Source of the DNA: Pseudoips prasinana
Lineage: Eukaryota > Arthropoda > Insecta > Lepidoptera > Nolidae
Assembly (NCBI GenBank): GCA_951640165.1
Contig: OX621241.1
Span: 14,389,001 to 14,453,000, forward strand
DNA: 64,000 nucleotides
Direction: 5' to 3'
The number at the start of each line of letters is the position of its first letter. The stretch's first letter is position 1. The notes under the pieces were generated by a model. It searched no databases. It was not told the origin of the DNA and saw only the letters and a program-made list of their open reading frames with translations. The translations under genes were made by a program, and so were the position numbers. Positions 46,490 to 58,469 of this stretch are shown here, one piece after another.

Positions 46490-48024
46490 TTGTCAATATA
46501 TGCTAGTTATATAAACCTATTTGCTTTTAACTCATGGTATAGAGGTGACAACGGGCATTCTTAGTCTAATTTATCGACAATTTTTCCAATAAGGTTGCCT
46601 TTGGATTTTCCTATTGACGACCTGGGAGATATGCAGTCAAAAGCTGACTAGCTTGACAACAAGGTTAAAGCCTTCTTTTATAATAGGAGGCATTTAAACC
46701 AAAGGGAATTTTTAATTTATTGTCCCGAGCTATGATTTTCTGCTTCTAGATAGGATTCTCTGAAATCGAGCTTTACTGGCTTGTGATGATCTGGTCACAG
46801 ACAAGCGGCCTGTGGCCTATCACCAGACGGTAAAATATATTTCAAATTTCTACATTTATTTAATTATTTTTAACGTACTAGTCGAAAATTTGTGTAAAGT
46901 GACAACTGTGAATAGATTCTTTGTGGTGCTTAATTCCACGGCTTTCACTGGTATATGTTATACTAAATTTATTAGTTTAGTTAATAGTATGAAATATTTT
47001 AGCACTATGAAATGAAATAATAGTACCTTTATATTGTTTCTGTTAAACTCTTTATATAAGTTGGTTCAGAACTTATGGCAAGACTAGGTATCTACTTTCT
47101 AAGACTTAATTATTTCTTACACCACATTAAAAGTATATAGGTATGTGTACATAAAAATGATGATGTCATTGCGGTCAACAGTATGATCTGCTCACAAATT
47201 TTACGCAGGGTTATCTGCAAATTTATTAGAACATCTGAAATAAATAAGTAGTAGGTAGCTTACATTAAAATAATTTAGAAAGATAGTTATCATTTTTGTA
47301 TAGAAGTAATTACATGACAATGTTATAGACTTTTACAAAACTAATAAAAGTATCATTATAATTTGACTTGTACTTTGAAAGAGCTCAGTAAATTGGTCAA
47401 AAAAGTGTTTATTTATATTACAAAAAGAAAATACTGAAACATTCTCGCTGTATCCGAAAACCATCTTTTAAATCCTATCAATTATACCCAGTCATAGCAT
47501 GCCAAAAGATCAAAAACTATGACTGCAAGTAGATTATTCATATTATTTATTTTACAATGCATGTAATGATTATATGATATAAGTACATTTTATGCGATTC
47601 AGACTAAAAACCTTTGAAAATAAAGTAGAAAGTTGTATTCAGAACTCCCAAGCGTCATGTTTTTTCGATAATAGACTGGCAACCGCTTACAACCAGGACA
47701 CCAGAAGAACAGCAGCTATCAAAGGCATCAGAGAGATAACCCGAAGAAAACCGACCCGTAAGCGTTAGAGATAATAAAATTAACATAAAATTATTTTTAA
47801 GCTAAGGTCTTATCAAAGTTGTACCGGTCAGCTGTTGACTGCAGCCCTGTGTCACGAATGACCTATGGAGCGTAAAAGTTGATGCAGAGATATGCACACG
47901 TTATACAGCAAATTCACGGATGTCTTCCTATCACAGATTATTTATTTAAAAAAACTTATAAGTTCGGCCAAAACTTATGGCCTGACTAGGTATACTTCAT
48001 TTGGCCTCATTAGTAAGAGTAAAA
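46490..48024. other. Unassigned AT-rich stretch
   Basis: No gene or classifiable repeat was seen. Confidence 0.5.
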
Positions 48025-48197
48025 TCCTACTTATATAAATGCGAAAGTTTGTGAGTATGGATGTTTGTTACTCTTGGATGGATAACTACAGAATGGATTT
48101 TGATGAAACTTTGTAGTAATATAGCTTATATATCCGAACAACACATGGGCTATAATTTGCAAAGTTTAACGCGGGTATAACCGCGGGGTACAGCTAG
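48025..48197 (+). mobile_element. Short Helitron
   Basis: Starts TCCTACTTATATAAATGCG; ends with CGCGG/CCGCG stem, GGGTACAG and CTAG before T. Confidence 0.85.
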
Positions 48198-49184
48198 TAT
48201 AGTATAAAGATAAATAAAATACATTTTGGTAAGAAGAAGATTAAGATTTTGTTAGAAAGAGGAATATATAACCTGTATGTTCAACCATAAATTTTTGAGA
48301 CAATATGCGACTTTTGCTTTAAAAAAAAGTACTTGAACACTTCAAAACTATTATTTTCACGTGATAATTTTTACCATCGTGCGGTTCTGATGAAAGAGAC
48401 TTGAAGTGGAACATCTTGTCATATAACGTTTACTGAATGAGTTGTTTAATGAATAAGCTTATGATTCGAGTAGATTGACTGATGCGAGTATCAATGGACC
48501 TTAGCCCAAAAAAGAGAAAGTTGCTCGCCCACGTTGCGTGTACACAAGGCTCTTCGTAAAGATTTAATACATACTTAAAGTTTAGTCGTACTCTGTTTAT
48601 CCGACGTCACAGACTTGAACTGTTAAAAGTTACTTAAATTTATTTACATATATATTTACAATATTTTTTAAATCACAAGTTCTTATAAAATGAGTGCGTG
48701 AATCATAAACAAATAGTGATTGTTACAAGGAAACTAATAAATTATTACAACTTCAAGTGTTACAGATAGGTAACTTGATATAATAAATACAATGTTCAAG
48801 ATTGTGATACCAACAAATCGCATTGAAACAACCTTAATAATAAGAGATACTCGTGAAAGGCGAATCAACTGCTAATTAAAATCATATCGAGGATCAAAGC
48901 GTGGGTGAACCTTGTTAGTCTAATTTGCGTTGGATTTTCATGCTATGTAGAAGTTGCAATAAGAAGACCGTGTGCAACGTTGCTTACCATATGATATATC
49001 ATCTAGTTGCGATCGGCCTTGTTATGCGATACCGTAATTTGATGCTGGTGCAATTTGATATCCATAGATCACAAAGTAAAATTACATGCGACAGTCGTGC
49101 AATTCCGTACTTCAGTTGGTCCCAAGATTCAATCATATCCACACGTAGAACGAGCTAATTAACAGCTACAATTACAAAGGCGCC
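48198..49184. other. Upstream region of the 49.2-kb gene
   Basis: No distinct promoter motif was identified. The transcription start and any 5' UTR exon are unresolved. Bases just before the ATG read AAGGCGCC, compatible with translation start. Confidence 0.4.
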
Positions 49185-49731
49185 ATGCGGCGTAAGGAAC
49201 TACACCCGGTGCCGGTGCCGAACACAGGCAGAGGTAAAAGCTTGATATCAACAAGGACAGCGCAGCAGCAACAACGCAAGATACAAACCCCAAGAAGCAT
49301 GTTACCCAGGAGCTATTCGTCGCCTGCACCTCAAAACGACCCAGATTGTTCCTTGCCCCAAAATTCACAAAGAGGTTATGTTATACGAAGCTATTCCTCA
49401 CCAGAGCCGAAACTTATGGACTACCGCAGAAATTCGGATTCATTTTACAGGCCGAAAACTCACGGCTCGAGAAGCGAACTAGATTCCGATCTGGAAAATT
49501 TTGAACATTTCGAAGATTGTTTTATGGATATTGATGCAGATCATGATGATAATCAGTTGGGTCAATACAGAAGCAGCCCTGAGAGAGACGAACCTAAGAA
49601 AGTGATGACTTCGTTGTTGCCGGGCAGTGGTCTTCAGCGAGTATCTTTGAGGCCTCTTTCTTCTACTGCAACACAAACTCTGCATAGCGCACGAGAAGTC
49701 ATGAAAAGAATGCAAAAAGATGACGCTAAGG
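49185..49731 (+). CDS. Unrecognised Ser/Pro-rich protein, first coding exon
   Basis: The exon starts at ATG 49185 and ends G|GTAAGT (182 codons plus one base). It joins in frame to 56985. The encoded part is low-complexity and probably disordered: a Q-run (residues 27-30), two RSYSSP motifs (42-47 and 68-73) matching the 14-3-3 mode-1 pattern RSxSxP, an acidic patch (about 98-123), and a basic helix HSAREVMKRMQKDD before the splice. No signal peptide or membrane segment was seen. The family is not recognised. It is likely a cytoplasmic or cytoskeletal scaffold, but that is inference only. Confidence 0.8.
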
Positions 49732-49855
49732 GTAAGTTATTTGATATTGATGTAGTTGTTAGCGGTCAAGTTAATTAGAATTATTGATCTGTGTACCTAT
49801 CATACCTAAGTGATATTGAGGATTACACAAAAAATATGTCTTATCTAATTTAAAT

Positions 49856-50439
49856 ACAAAAACCGGCCAAGTGCGAGTCGGACTCACACATGAAGGGTTC
49901 CATAGCAGCAAGTATTTCAGTTGATTAAATGAATGCAAATTGCGGTTTATGACGTATTAAAAAAAACTACTTGCTAGATCTCGTTCAAAGCAATTTTCGT
50001 TGTTAGTTTACATGGTAATATACATCATATATTTTTTTTAGTTTTATCATTCTCTTATTTTAGAAGTTAGAGGGGGGGGGGGGGACACCCATTTTACCAC
50101 TTTGGAAGTGTCTCTCGCGCAAACTATTCAGTTTAGAAAAAAATGATATTAGGAACCTCAATATAATTTTTGAAGACACCCCACATGTATGGGTACGATG
50201 AAAAAAAAATTGAGTTTCAGTTCTATGTATGGCGACCCCCCAAAATAATTGTTCTTTATCTATTTTTGTGTAAAAATCTTAATGCGGTTCACAGAATACA
50301 TCTACTTACCAAGCTTCAGTAGTACAGCTCTTATAGTTCCGGAAAAAAGTGGCTGTGACATACGGATGGACAGACAGACAGACAGACATGACGAATCTAT
50401 AAGGGTTCCGTTTTTTGCCATTTGGCTACGGAACCCTAG
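49856..50439 (+). repeat. REP-E, full-length copy
   Basis: About 584 bp from ACCGGCCAAGTGCGAGTCGG to GCTACGGAACCCT. Near its ends the motif GGGTTCC.TAGC occurs in opposite orientations (AAGGGTTCCATAGC and reversed AGGGTTCCGTAGC). No protein is encoded. Confidence 0.9.
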
Positions 50440-50639
50440 AAAGGATTTACTAAAAGTAAGTTCAATTGTAGCTAATTGTGTGTTTATGACTTCTGATGAA
50501 TACCAAGGTTACTACCTAGTGTAAAACTAGTCGGTAACTTGATTGCGTAACTTGTTGACTATGTAAACGGAGAGAACGTAACTCGCTTGCATACATTTGT
50601 ACGTCTTAATAAACGAGACCAGAGAGAGAGAGAGTTTAG

Positions 50640-50765
50640 TGTAGACTTAGAACATCTAAGTATGGGCCATACAAATAATTGTCATATACTAGAATCGAAC
50701 CCGCAACAAGTAGTAGCGAGGTGAGTAGAGAAGAGAAACCTTAATCTTTGCGCCACACGTGCAAT
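50640..50765 (-). mobile_element. SINE-A, truncated, reverse
   Basis: Minus strand: GTGTGGCGCAAAGATTAAGG, GCGGGTTCGATTCTAGTAT, ACAATTATTTGTATGG. Confidence 0.7.
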
Positions 50766-51309
50766 TTAAGTAGGTACTAAAAGAAATATTATGAATGGGA
50801 AACCATCAAAACTTTCGGCCATATTGAAAATTTGTGGTTTGCACATTCATAATTTTTCCTTAGTGTAATGTTCCAATTATAATGTTCTAAATAAAAAAAG
50901 GCGTGTGACACTCGGAGACTGCCGCGGTAAAGCTATTGCATAGCATTTTTTATCAACTTATCCAATTATAATTATTTATTTATTTTATAATACTGCATTT
51001 GTGATAATATATATATTATTTTTTTAATTATTTATTAAACAAGACAAACATTACACCATTTAGGATTACAAAAAACACCTCACACTAGGCGGGGCCTGTT
51101 TTGTGAGGAGTTTTCCGTAATTAAATACATTACATAATATGTAGTGTGTGGTACCATGCTTAAGATAAGTATATAAATATAAATTATTATAGCTATTTTG
51201 GTAACTAACATTTAATTAACAATTTTCAAAAAGTCTTCCGTGTGTTGATACGACCAATGCAACAAAGTAGAATAATTTTTTTTCTTAGCTTCGATATGTG
51301 ATAGCAATA

Positions 51310-53201
51310 TTATTTTGTATAGTTTATTGAATGTGTTATAAAGGACGTAAAACGCTGTGCAAAGGCGGTTTTCACAGGCAATACGGGAATTTTGATTATT
51401 CGTTGATTTACGATATGGGATAGGTCTAATATACTAGGTATATCTTTGTGATGTTCTAGAATAGCACTTTTTACAAACATCCTTCTGATGCTTAATACCT
51501 GACATTCCTTGAAAAGCAAATCCGTAGGAAACCTGAAGGGTTTGTGAAGTATTGTTTTTAACACTGCCCTCTTGGCTCTCTCCAGGCTTAACAAGTGACA
51601 AGCTGCTGCTCCACCCCAGGCAAGTACACAGTACGATACGACAGATTGACATAAAGTGTAGTAGATTGTCTTCAGTAGTTTGGTAGGTGCTATATCTCTA
51701 AGTTGTTTCATAATATGTATCATTTTTCGCGCTCTACTTGAGGTTGCCAATATGTGATCTCTAAAAGACGGCTTTTCGTCAATTACTATACCAAGGTATT
51801 TTGTGGACTTTTTTTTTTGTAATACGTACACAATCACAATTTGCGGTGCTGCTGCCTGGATTATTCGTTTGGCAAGTATGAACAACTAGAGCTATGTCTG
51901 GCGAGGCAGTAGCAGAGGTTTTGTGGAAACAAATATAATGTGTTTTCGTTGTATTGAGAGTGAGGAGATTAGTATTTAACCATCCAGTCACTATCTGTAG
52001 TCCCTTTTGTGCTGTAACGTGTAGTCGTTCCCATGTAGTGTCGTGGAAAATTATAATTGTGTCATCCGCGTAATTTATGATGTTGGCGTTACTAATATTA
52101 TTGGACGAGAGGCCATTAAGGTACAAAATAAATAAAGTTGGGCCGAGTAAACTCCCTTGTACGCCATAACGTACATTTAGTGGTTCACTGACGAAGGTGA
52201 CCTTTGTACATTGCTTTCTAATCTTGAGGTAGCTACTAAACCAATTTAGACAAATTCCTCGGATTCCAGCTGCCTCTAGCTTTCTCAACAATATTGGAAT
52301 CGAAACGGTATCGAATGCCTTCGCCAGGTCCAAAAATACGCCCATACATTTTCTACCTTGGTCCAAATGTCCAGAAATAATATTGGTCAGGAGTGTAACA
52401 GCCTGTTCAGTTGATCTGTGTCGTCGAAAGCCGTACTGTTGATTTGATAAGATTTTGTTTTTCTCTAGGAAAGCAGAGAGTTAGTTGCTTGCTTACTACT
52501 TTTTCTAGCAATTTGGAGAACGAACTCAGCAGAGATATTGGTCTGTAATTACTAAAGGTTTTGGTATTACCAGCTTTATGGATAGGAGTTACAAGAGCCG
52601 TTTTCCAATGTTCAGGAAATATTCCTGTGGAAAGGCTAAGATTAAATATATGTGCTAGAGGTTCGGAGATGTAGTTTTTTAATCTTTATAAAATTATTAC
52701 TTATACCGTCTATACCTGGCGCACAATAAGTTTTGAGTTGCATAATAAGGGATTGTATCTCGGAGGTGGTAGTTGGATGAAAAAATAGGGAATGTGTGGT
52801 CGAAGCTGTGGTATTTATTTGCGCTGCGAGGGAATCTTGAGATTCATTTATTTTATTTAGAATTTAATTTGCTAAATTCTGCCCTATAGTCGAAAAGTAA
52901 AACATACAAGCTTCAAGTGATTCTATTTCGGTGTTTTTCATATTGATTAGATCATGGGAGTTGCTTTTTTTGGTGAAGAGTTTGTAACTCGCCTAATGGC
53001 ATCCCAAAGCTTTTTGGGGTTTCTTTGATTGGACTGTATTTGTTCCTGATCATATTGTCTTTTAAGATTTCTAAGAAGTTTTCTATAGAAATTTCGATAT
53101 CGTTTGTAGATAAAGTTTTTAGTTGAGTCGTTCGGATTTTTTGTTGCGTCTATATGTAGCCTATCTCGGTGTATTGAGCATCTTATTAATCCATGAGTCA
53201 T
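51310..53201 (-). pseudogene. CR1-type ORF2 reverse transcriptase, several frames
   Basis: In order: RKLLRNLKRQYDQEQIQSNQ (53.1 kb), NYRPISLLSSFSKLLEKVV (52.5 kb), CMGVFLDLAKAFDTVSIPIL, GVQGSLLGPTLFILYLNGL and INYADDTIIIF (52.37-51.78 kb). Then KYLGIVIDEKPSFRDHI and the C-terminal region to 51310. At least three frameshifts or stops divide it. Confidence 0.88.
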
Positions 53202-53533
53202 CCAAGGTTTGAATATAGTGGTAGAGCCTTTTGTTTTAGCGATTGTTGTGTGTTTTTTGTTACAGAAGTTTATATTAATTCGAATTCATGTGCAGCCCGT
53301 GACGGACATTCTATTTCGAGGATTGCAGACCAGTCATGAAATTGGAGTTCAGTTTCGATGCCATCGTAGTCAATCTTACCGACAGTTTTTTGTTTAGGTC
53401 GGTCCTGTTTATTAGCGGTATGCACGCCAATCATCACTGATCGGTTACAGTTGCCGTGCACACAAGTGATTCTGCGGGGGCACGACAATTAATAAAAATG
53501 TGATCGAGTATGGCGTTATTGCGGGTGGGCGTG

Positions 53534-54060
53534 TTAATTGCCTCTCTGTACCCTAATTGGGCTAGGCATCAGGCATAAGTAGTCGGAACATGTTACCTCA
53601 TTCCTAGTGTTGATGTTTATATCGCCAATTATCACAGCGCATCGAGGATTTTTTATGTTTGTGACTACGGATTCCAAAGATGTAAGAAAATTATCAGTAC
53701 TTCGAAAAGATGGTGAGCGGTATATACTTAGCAGGCTTATAGTGTTTGGAATGTGCACTAGTAGGCAGTTTGCGTCCTGTAGAGCGGGTTCACTGACCGT
53801 GGCATTCCATTTTGATTTTACGTAAATGACAACGCCTCCCGATTGGTTTATTATTTTTGTTATATGATGATATGACTTATAGCCATTTATTTGACCTATA
53901 ACTGTATTTACGCCTAACCAACATTCCGTCAATTCAATTATGTCGAAGTTTATGTTGAATCGCCTTAGTAACACCAAAAAGCATTCTAGGTTTTGCTGCA
54001 GGCTTCGTATATTTAAGCAAATTATCTTAATTCCAAATTGAGTCATAATTTTTACACACT
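53534..54060 (-). pseudogene. CR1-type ORF2 endonuclease fragment
   Basis: IKIICLNIRSLQQNLECFLV, FDIIELTECWLG, GGVVIYVKSKWNA, LLSIYRSPSFRS and CAVIIGDININ are the AP-endonuclease motifs. The frame is lost after DYLCLMPSP at about 53550, before the final Asp-His motif. The open frame continues upstream to 54508, overlapping ORF1. Confidence 0.85.
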
Positions 54061-54431
54061 CTTCAGCTCTGTCCAATTTATGGCATGTAATATTTAGTGA
54101 ATTGTCTAAATCTTGTAGAACTTCAACCGTAGCCATGCCGATTTTTATAGTACAAACAGGATTTAATTTTAATGACTTTAGTATGAATTTAGCCGCAGTA
54201 GGACAATATTTTGTGGTGTAATTACAAATATATTTAATGACGGTGTGCATTGCAGTTTGTACATTAACACGGTTTTGAGACACTTTGAAAATGTTTACAA
54301 GTGGATGGGAATTACTTAGTAAGATAACATATAAAAGAAAATAAACTAAAATATAAAATCGATATAGTAACACATGGTAGACATAGAATATTGTCACTGT
54401 TGTTTGATAAGTGCTCGTAAAATCTAGTGGC

Positions 54432-55511
54432 TTAGTTTTCCGGGAAGCTTTGCTTTTCATGAAAGAGTTTTGCGTTATCGGGAGTTTCGGGTCCGATATA
54501 ATTGTCAATATCTTCAGCGGTTCTCATGTGTATGACTGGAAAGGTATTTCCTTGAGTATTCGTAGCCTTGCGAGCAAGTATAACTCCATTTCGAACCCAA
54601 CAGTAACGAAAATTATACATCTTCGAGCGTTTCCGAGCTTCTCCAAAAAGCTTTCTATACCAGGTAGAGAGTCGTTCATTAACATATATCTTGGAGTCGG
54701 TTCCTTGCACTATCTCTTGTGACGTTAGGTTCCTTTTCACCTTCGCGGCAGTCAACGATTCATTTTTTTTAGTTTTACGAATGAACCTGACAACGATTGG
54801 TCTTGGTTGACTTCCTTCCGAAGTGTTCGCTGGGGTAGACCTGCGTTTTGGACCCACACGTGCGACGTGATCAATGTCTATTTCAGGCAACTTGATACCG
54901 AGCTTTTGTGACGTTACCTGGAGCAGATGAGTTAAATTCTCATTGGGAGTTTCTGGCATTCCTACTATCTCTATCTCGTTCTTCACGTTGTGCTGTTCTT
55001 GAAATATTACATGTTTTTTTAATTCTGTTAAATTCAATTTCAGTTGCACTATTTCAGCATCTTTCTCTGAGAGCTTTCGATTATATTCGGCGATTGTTTG
55101 CGTTAATTTGTTAGAAACGGATTCTAACTGGGCTTGTAATTGTACTATATTTGCGCTTACAAGCCTAATCTCTCTAAGAAGTGCTAGTGGGGATGAGTCT
55201 TCTAACTCATTCACGCCACTCGACTGCTTCCCACGACTTCCCCGTGTAACGGTTACATTACTATCACCTGTGCATCTATAAGTATTATTTAGAGCACGAA
55301 TCGGGGTGTTAGTATCATTGCTTTTAGGCTTAGAGCAAGCGCAAGATGGACACGTCCAGTTGTTTTTATAGGAATCCGAAAAGGTATTGAAGTTTTCCGT
55401 AGTAATGTTAATGCATTCTATGTCATATAATAAATGACAATTAAAACATTCTAGATAGAACAACGTGAGGATATTCTTACCGCAGGCATAGCAAGTGGTT
55501 GTTGATGACAT
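54432..55511 (-). CDS. CR1-type ORF1 with PHD-like finger and coiled coil
   Basis: An intact 359-codon frame. N-terminal Cys/His cluster CYACGKN...CFNCHLLYDIEC...WTCPSC (residues 8-57) fits a PHD-like zinc finger. A coiled coil follows (about 115-175), then an RNA-binding/esterase-free C-terminal region with MPETPNENLTHLL and HVARVGPKRRS. This is the usual ORF1 plan of CR1-group LINEs. It acts in RNP formation. Confidence 0.85.
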   Translation of the reverse strand: MSSTTTCYACGKNILTLFYLECFNCHLLYDIECINITTENFNTFSDSYKNNWTCPSCACSKPKSNDTNTPIRALNNTYRCTGDSNVTVTRGSRGKQSSGVNELEDSSPLALLREIRLVSANIVQLQAQLESVSNKLTQTIAEYNRKLSEKDAEIVQLKLNLTELKKHVIFQEQHNVKNEIEIVGMPETPNENLTHLLQVTSQKLGIKLPEIDIDHVARVGPKRRSTPANTSEGSQPRPIVVRFIRKTKKNESLTAAKVKRNLTSQEIVQGTDSKIYVNERLSTWYRKLFGEARKRSKMYNFRYCWVRNGVILARKATNTQGNTFPVIHMRTAEDIDNYIGPETPDNAKLFHEKQSFPEN

Positions 55512-55617
55512 TTTAATTTCTTGCAGATACTGTTTTGAAGGTAAGGTGTATTGGCCGTGCGCTGCCGTGATGACTCGACGGCCGATAGCGTGAGTTGGGG
55601 CAGGTCAATGACAGCAG

Positions 55618-55700
55618 TTTTTTTTTTTTTTTTTTTATTATGACGCTACAGTTAGCTTAGGAGGCTTTCACTGCTTCATCGGACTAAGTTACAGCAGTGG
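55618..55700. repeat. Poly-T run and REP-F fragment
   Basis: Nineteen consecutive T at 55618-55636, then GGCTTTCACTGCTTCATC, the reverse of the 3' part of the 9.2-9.36-kb REP-F copy. Confidence 0.6.
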
Positions 55701-56789
55701 GAGTTTAAGTTTTAAAATGTTTATTGTAATATCTCAGGACTGCGATGAGTTATCATAAAACGGTTTTCACTATTCGGTGGAATAACACTTCGTCTTTAAG
55801 AATATTAATAAGTATGCACTTTAGAAACACTTTTAACTATAATAAATCCACAAAAAACCGGAGCAAATTAAAAACGATTATCCCTATAACGGGTACTACT
55901 CGCAACTGATTCTAATAATAAAATGAATGTATATAGAGTAGGTACTAACTCATTTTCTTTCACTATTTTTTCGTGACTTTCTTCATTAATAAATGCACTT
56001 TGTTTATTCATATTTAAAACACTTTGTACACAAATTATACGAGTACAGATATTCACTGTTATACGTAGATGATAAATACCTATACACCTATATACTTTCT
56101 CACAAACAGCTGATTACGGTAATTTTCCAATACAACCAATGCCACCTAAAGGCGGGTTGCTGAACTAAAGAGACAAGCGTGATATTTCAAAAAGTAATTA
56201 AAAGTTCTGGTATTTATCGACAGATGGCGGTCGGAGTGGAGGGTGTTAGGTTTTTTTCGTTACGGAATTTCTGGATTCGGTCCCCACGCTCAAGGCCCGC
56301 GATAAAAGCTATGCAATAGCTTAAAAAAACTTGAGAGGTGTCAGGGGACACCCGGATGGAACGAAGTTATTTCTTATTATTTATTATGTACAAAATACCT
56401 GTATACACTCAACAAAAATACGCTTGCTTTCTATAAGAGAGGGAGAGAGAGAGAGAGAAACATTTAAAGAATTTTTTCCGTCTAGCCCCCTTTCACAACG
56501 TGTGATAAGGAACTTCGTTCCAAAAAATTTAAATATTTCGGCCTGTTACAGCTTTAATGTTGAAGTTTCAATATAAACATGTTAATTCTTTATTTATACA
56601 TTTTCATTAGGTTCTTCACAAGTAGTTTAAAATACACTAGTTAATTTGCTTGACAAATAATATTCCCTAAATCGGCGAGCATGTATAAAAAATATAATGC
56701 CAGTAAACAAGGCAATAAAGGTGTGCAAAGAGAGTGACAAATGGATATCTGTTGTCTCTGCTTACTCCTCTGGGAAACAGGTGACAGAC
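55701..56789. other. Intron sequence, unassigned
   Basis: AT-rich; a (GA)n run at about 56440-56458. No coding signal. Confidence 0.5.
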
Positions 56790-56935
56790 TGGACGTTTGG
56801 CGCAGCGGCTAAGACAGTCGCCTCACCGCTTCGTGTCGCGGGTTCGAGTCCCGCGCGAAACAACTTTATAAAGTACCCCGCGACACAGGGATTGAATTCT
56901 ATAGTGCAGGCGGTGTCTTTAAATAAAAAAAGGTG
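56790..56935 (+). mobile_element. SINE-A retroposon just upstream of an exon
   Basis: TTTGGCGCAGCGGCTAAGAC (A box) and CGGGTTCGAGTCCCGCGCG (B box), then AAAGTACCCCGCGACACAGG. It ends about 50 bases before the 56985 acceptor. Confidence 0.8.
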
Positions 56936-56984
56936 TGAGACCAAAAACCCAAATCTTAATGCTAATAATTTTGGTTTGTTTTAG

Positions 56985-57202
56985 GATCAACCCGTCTAAA
57001 CTTCAGACCGTTAGTGGTAAAGATGCCAGCTCGCCACATGTTGAGTTCGGACCGAGAGCCCCTGTCGCCTGGAGTCGAGGAGTTACAGTCGTCACCGCAA
57101 CTTGAGTTAGAAGCAGCTGAACTTGATAGGGAAATGGATAACGCTGAACGGCACTTGGACAAATGTGTTGCTATAGCAACTGAGGAGAGTGATGCTGATA
57201 CG
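56985..57202 (+). CDS. Unrecognised Ser/Pro-rich protein, second coding exon
   Basis: Acceptor TTTGGTTTGTTTTAG precedes 56985. Two bases complete a Gly codon, followed by 72 codons in phase 0 to a GTAAGT donor. It encodes STRLNFRPLVVKMPARHML, an SP-rich stretch and a Glu/Leu-rich segment (QLELEAAELDREMDNAERHL) likely to form a coiled coil. The splice joins cleanly to the 49.2-kb exon. Further exons must lie downstream and were not found before 64 kb. Confidence 0.8.
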
Positions 57203-57225
57203 GTAAGTGTTTACTTTATAATTGA

Positions 57226-57472
57226 ATGACGCCCGACTCTGGATAAAGGCCTCTCCAAAGATATGCACAATGGAACTGTGTCCATCGTGGGCTCCATAAC
57301 CGCCATGCTTAGCAGACAGGTTGGTGATCACAGTATCTATAACGGTCATAGTAAACAAAAAAAAACTGCTGCCCGTTCTCTACTATGTATATTTTCCCTT
57401 GAGACAACTTTTATGCCCCCACGGGCTGGGGTGGTGATATTTATCGCCATCAGCTACACAGCCAATTTATAA
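57226..57472 (-). mobile_element. RTE-derived short retroposon, reverse
   Basis: Minus strand: GCTGTGTAGCTGATGGCG, ATATCACCACCCCAGCCCG, GAACGGGCAGCAG, GTCTGCTAAGCATGGCGG, ending GAGAGGCCTTTATCCAGAG. This is the RTE 5' end joined to the 3' end with no coding body. It begins about 25 bases after the 57202 donor. Confidence 0.8.
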
Positions 57473-57709
57473 TCACAGTTTTAAAAACATAAAACCGACT
57501 TCAATTTTTCTCAATTTAAACCAATAGAACAAAATGTATTTAAGGCCGCATATTTGGGGGGGCCGTAATCGCCGCGCATTTCCCAATCAAATATAAAATA
57601 ATAAAGCAAATCACGTTCACAAACAACGTACAATCAAAACGTATAGTTGAATTAATCAGCTCCTTCTTTTCGAACTTGATTAATTATAGGTGTTTCTTGT
57701 TATTGTAAA

Positions 57710-58110
57710 ATTCAAATTCAAAAAACATTTATTCCGTAAAAAATTTACATTTATGTGAAATCTTAATTTTTTTTTACCCTACCGTGCAGTGCATGACTTG
57801 GCAGCTACTGAGAAACACTGCCAGAAAACTCCGTAGGAATCCTTTTTTATAATAAAATAAGATTTAAGATTAATTACAATTGTGTGTGTTGACTCAGCAC
57901 AACTCAATCCCAAGCACTTTTGTCACTTAAATAATCAGAAATGTAATATTTTTCGTGTATATATGTAATTCTTTTTAACTTATTCGTAGACAATTCTCTA
58001 ATATTATTGGGAAGTTTGTTATAGAATCTTATACATTGCCCCATAAAAGAGTTACTTATTTTGTGGAGACGGGTAGTATGCAATATAAGATTATTCCAGG
58101 TGCTACCTGT
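57710..58110 (-). mobile_element. CR1/jockey-type LINE 3' end, reverse
   Basis: Reversed reading gives NSFMGQCIRFYNKLPNNI, the same C-terminal motif as at 16.7 kb, followed by a 3' region ending in AATAAATGTTTTTTGAATTT-like sequence. Stops are present. Confidence 0.7.
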
Positions 58111-58249
58111 TTTGTTCCAATACAGCGTAATCTGCTCGTTTTACATAATAGGATTTATTTACAGTAACATTTAGCGTAGCTGTAAAATGAATGTTTGTCT
58201 GTCCTTTATAGAATCGTAAACTACGCATTTGATCGTGTGATGATCTTTA

Positions 58250-58357
58250 GCAAAGCTGCATGAGCCTACGAAGGTTTCGGGGTTGGTACGACCAATCTTC
58301 ATCAGATGGCGCCACTATCTATAAGTTTAACGCGGGTGAAACCGCGGGGTATAGCTA
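58250..58357 (+). mobile_element. Helitron 3' part
   Basis: AAGTTTAACGCGGGTGAAAC with the GC hairpin and CTAG before T; 5' part diverged or missing. Confidence 0.65.
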
Positions 58358-58469
58358 GTTTATAATAATAATGACGATTTAGGGTAGCTTAACACTGACT
58401 TGCCTTATATATTAAAGATATTATAACTCACACCCTTTTTTGATAAGGCAGTGGGAATGGCGATGAAAT

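Larger units (their letters stand above)
51180..55520 (-). mobile_element. CR1-type non-LTR retrotransposon, degenerate
   Basis: A nearly full-length antisense element in the 49.7-57.0-kb intron: ORF1 (55511-54432), endonuclease, RT and C-terminus in order, with stops and frameshifts in ORF2. The 3' boundary is uncertain (about 51.05-51.2 kb). Confidence 0.88.

Noticed and set aside
56792..56865. tRNA gene suggested by good A and B boxes
   Set aside because: No matching acceptor stem, and the sequence continues into a tail shared with other SINE-A copies.
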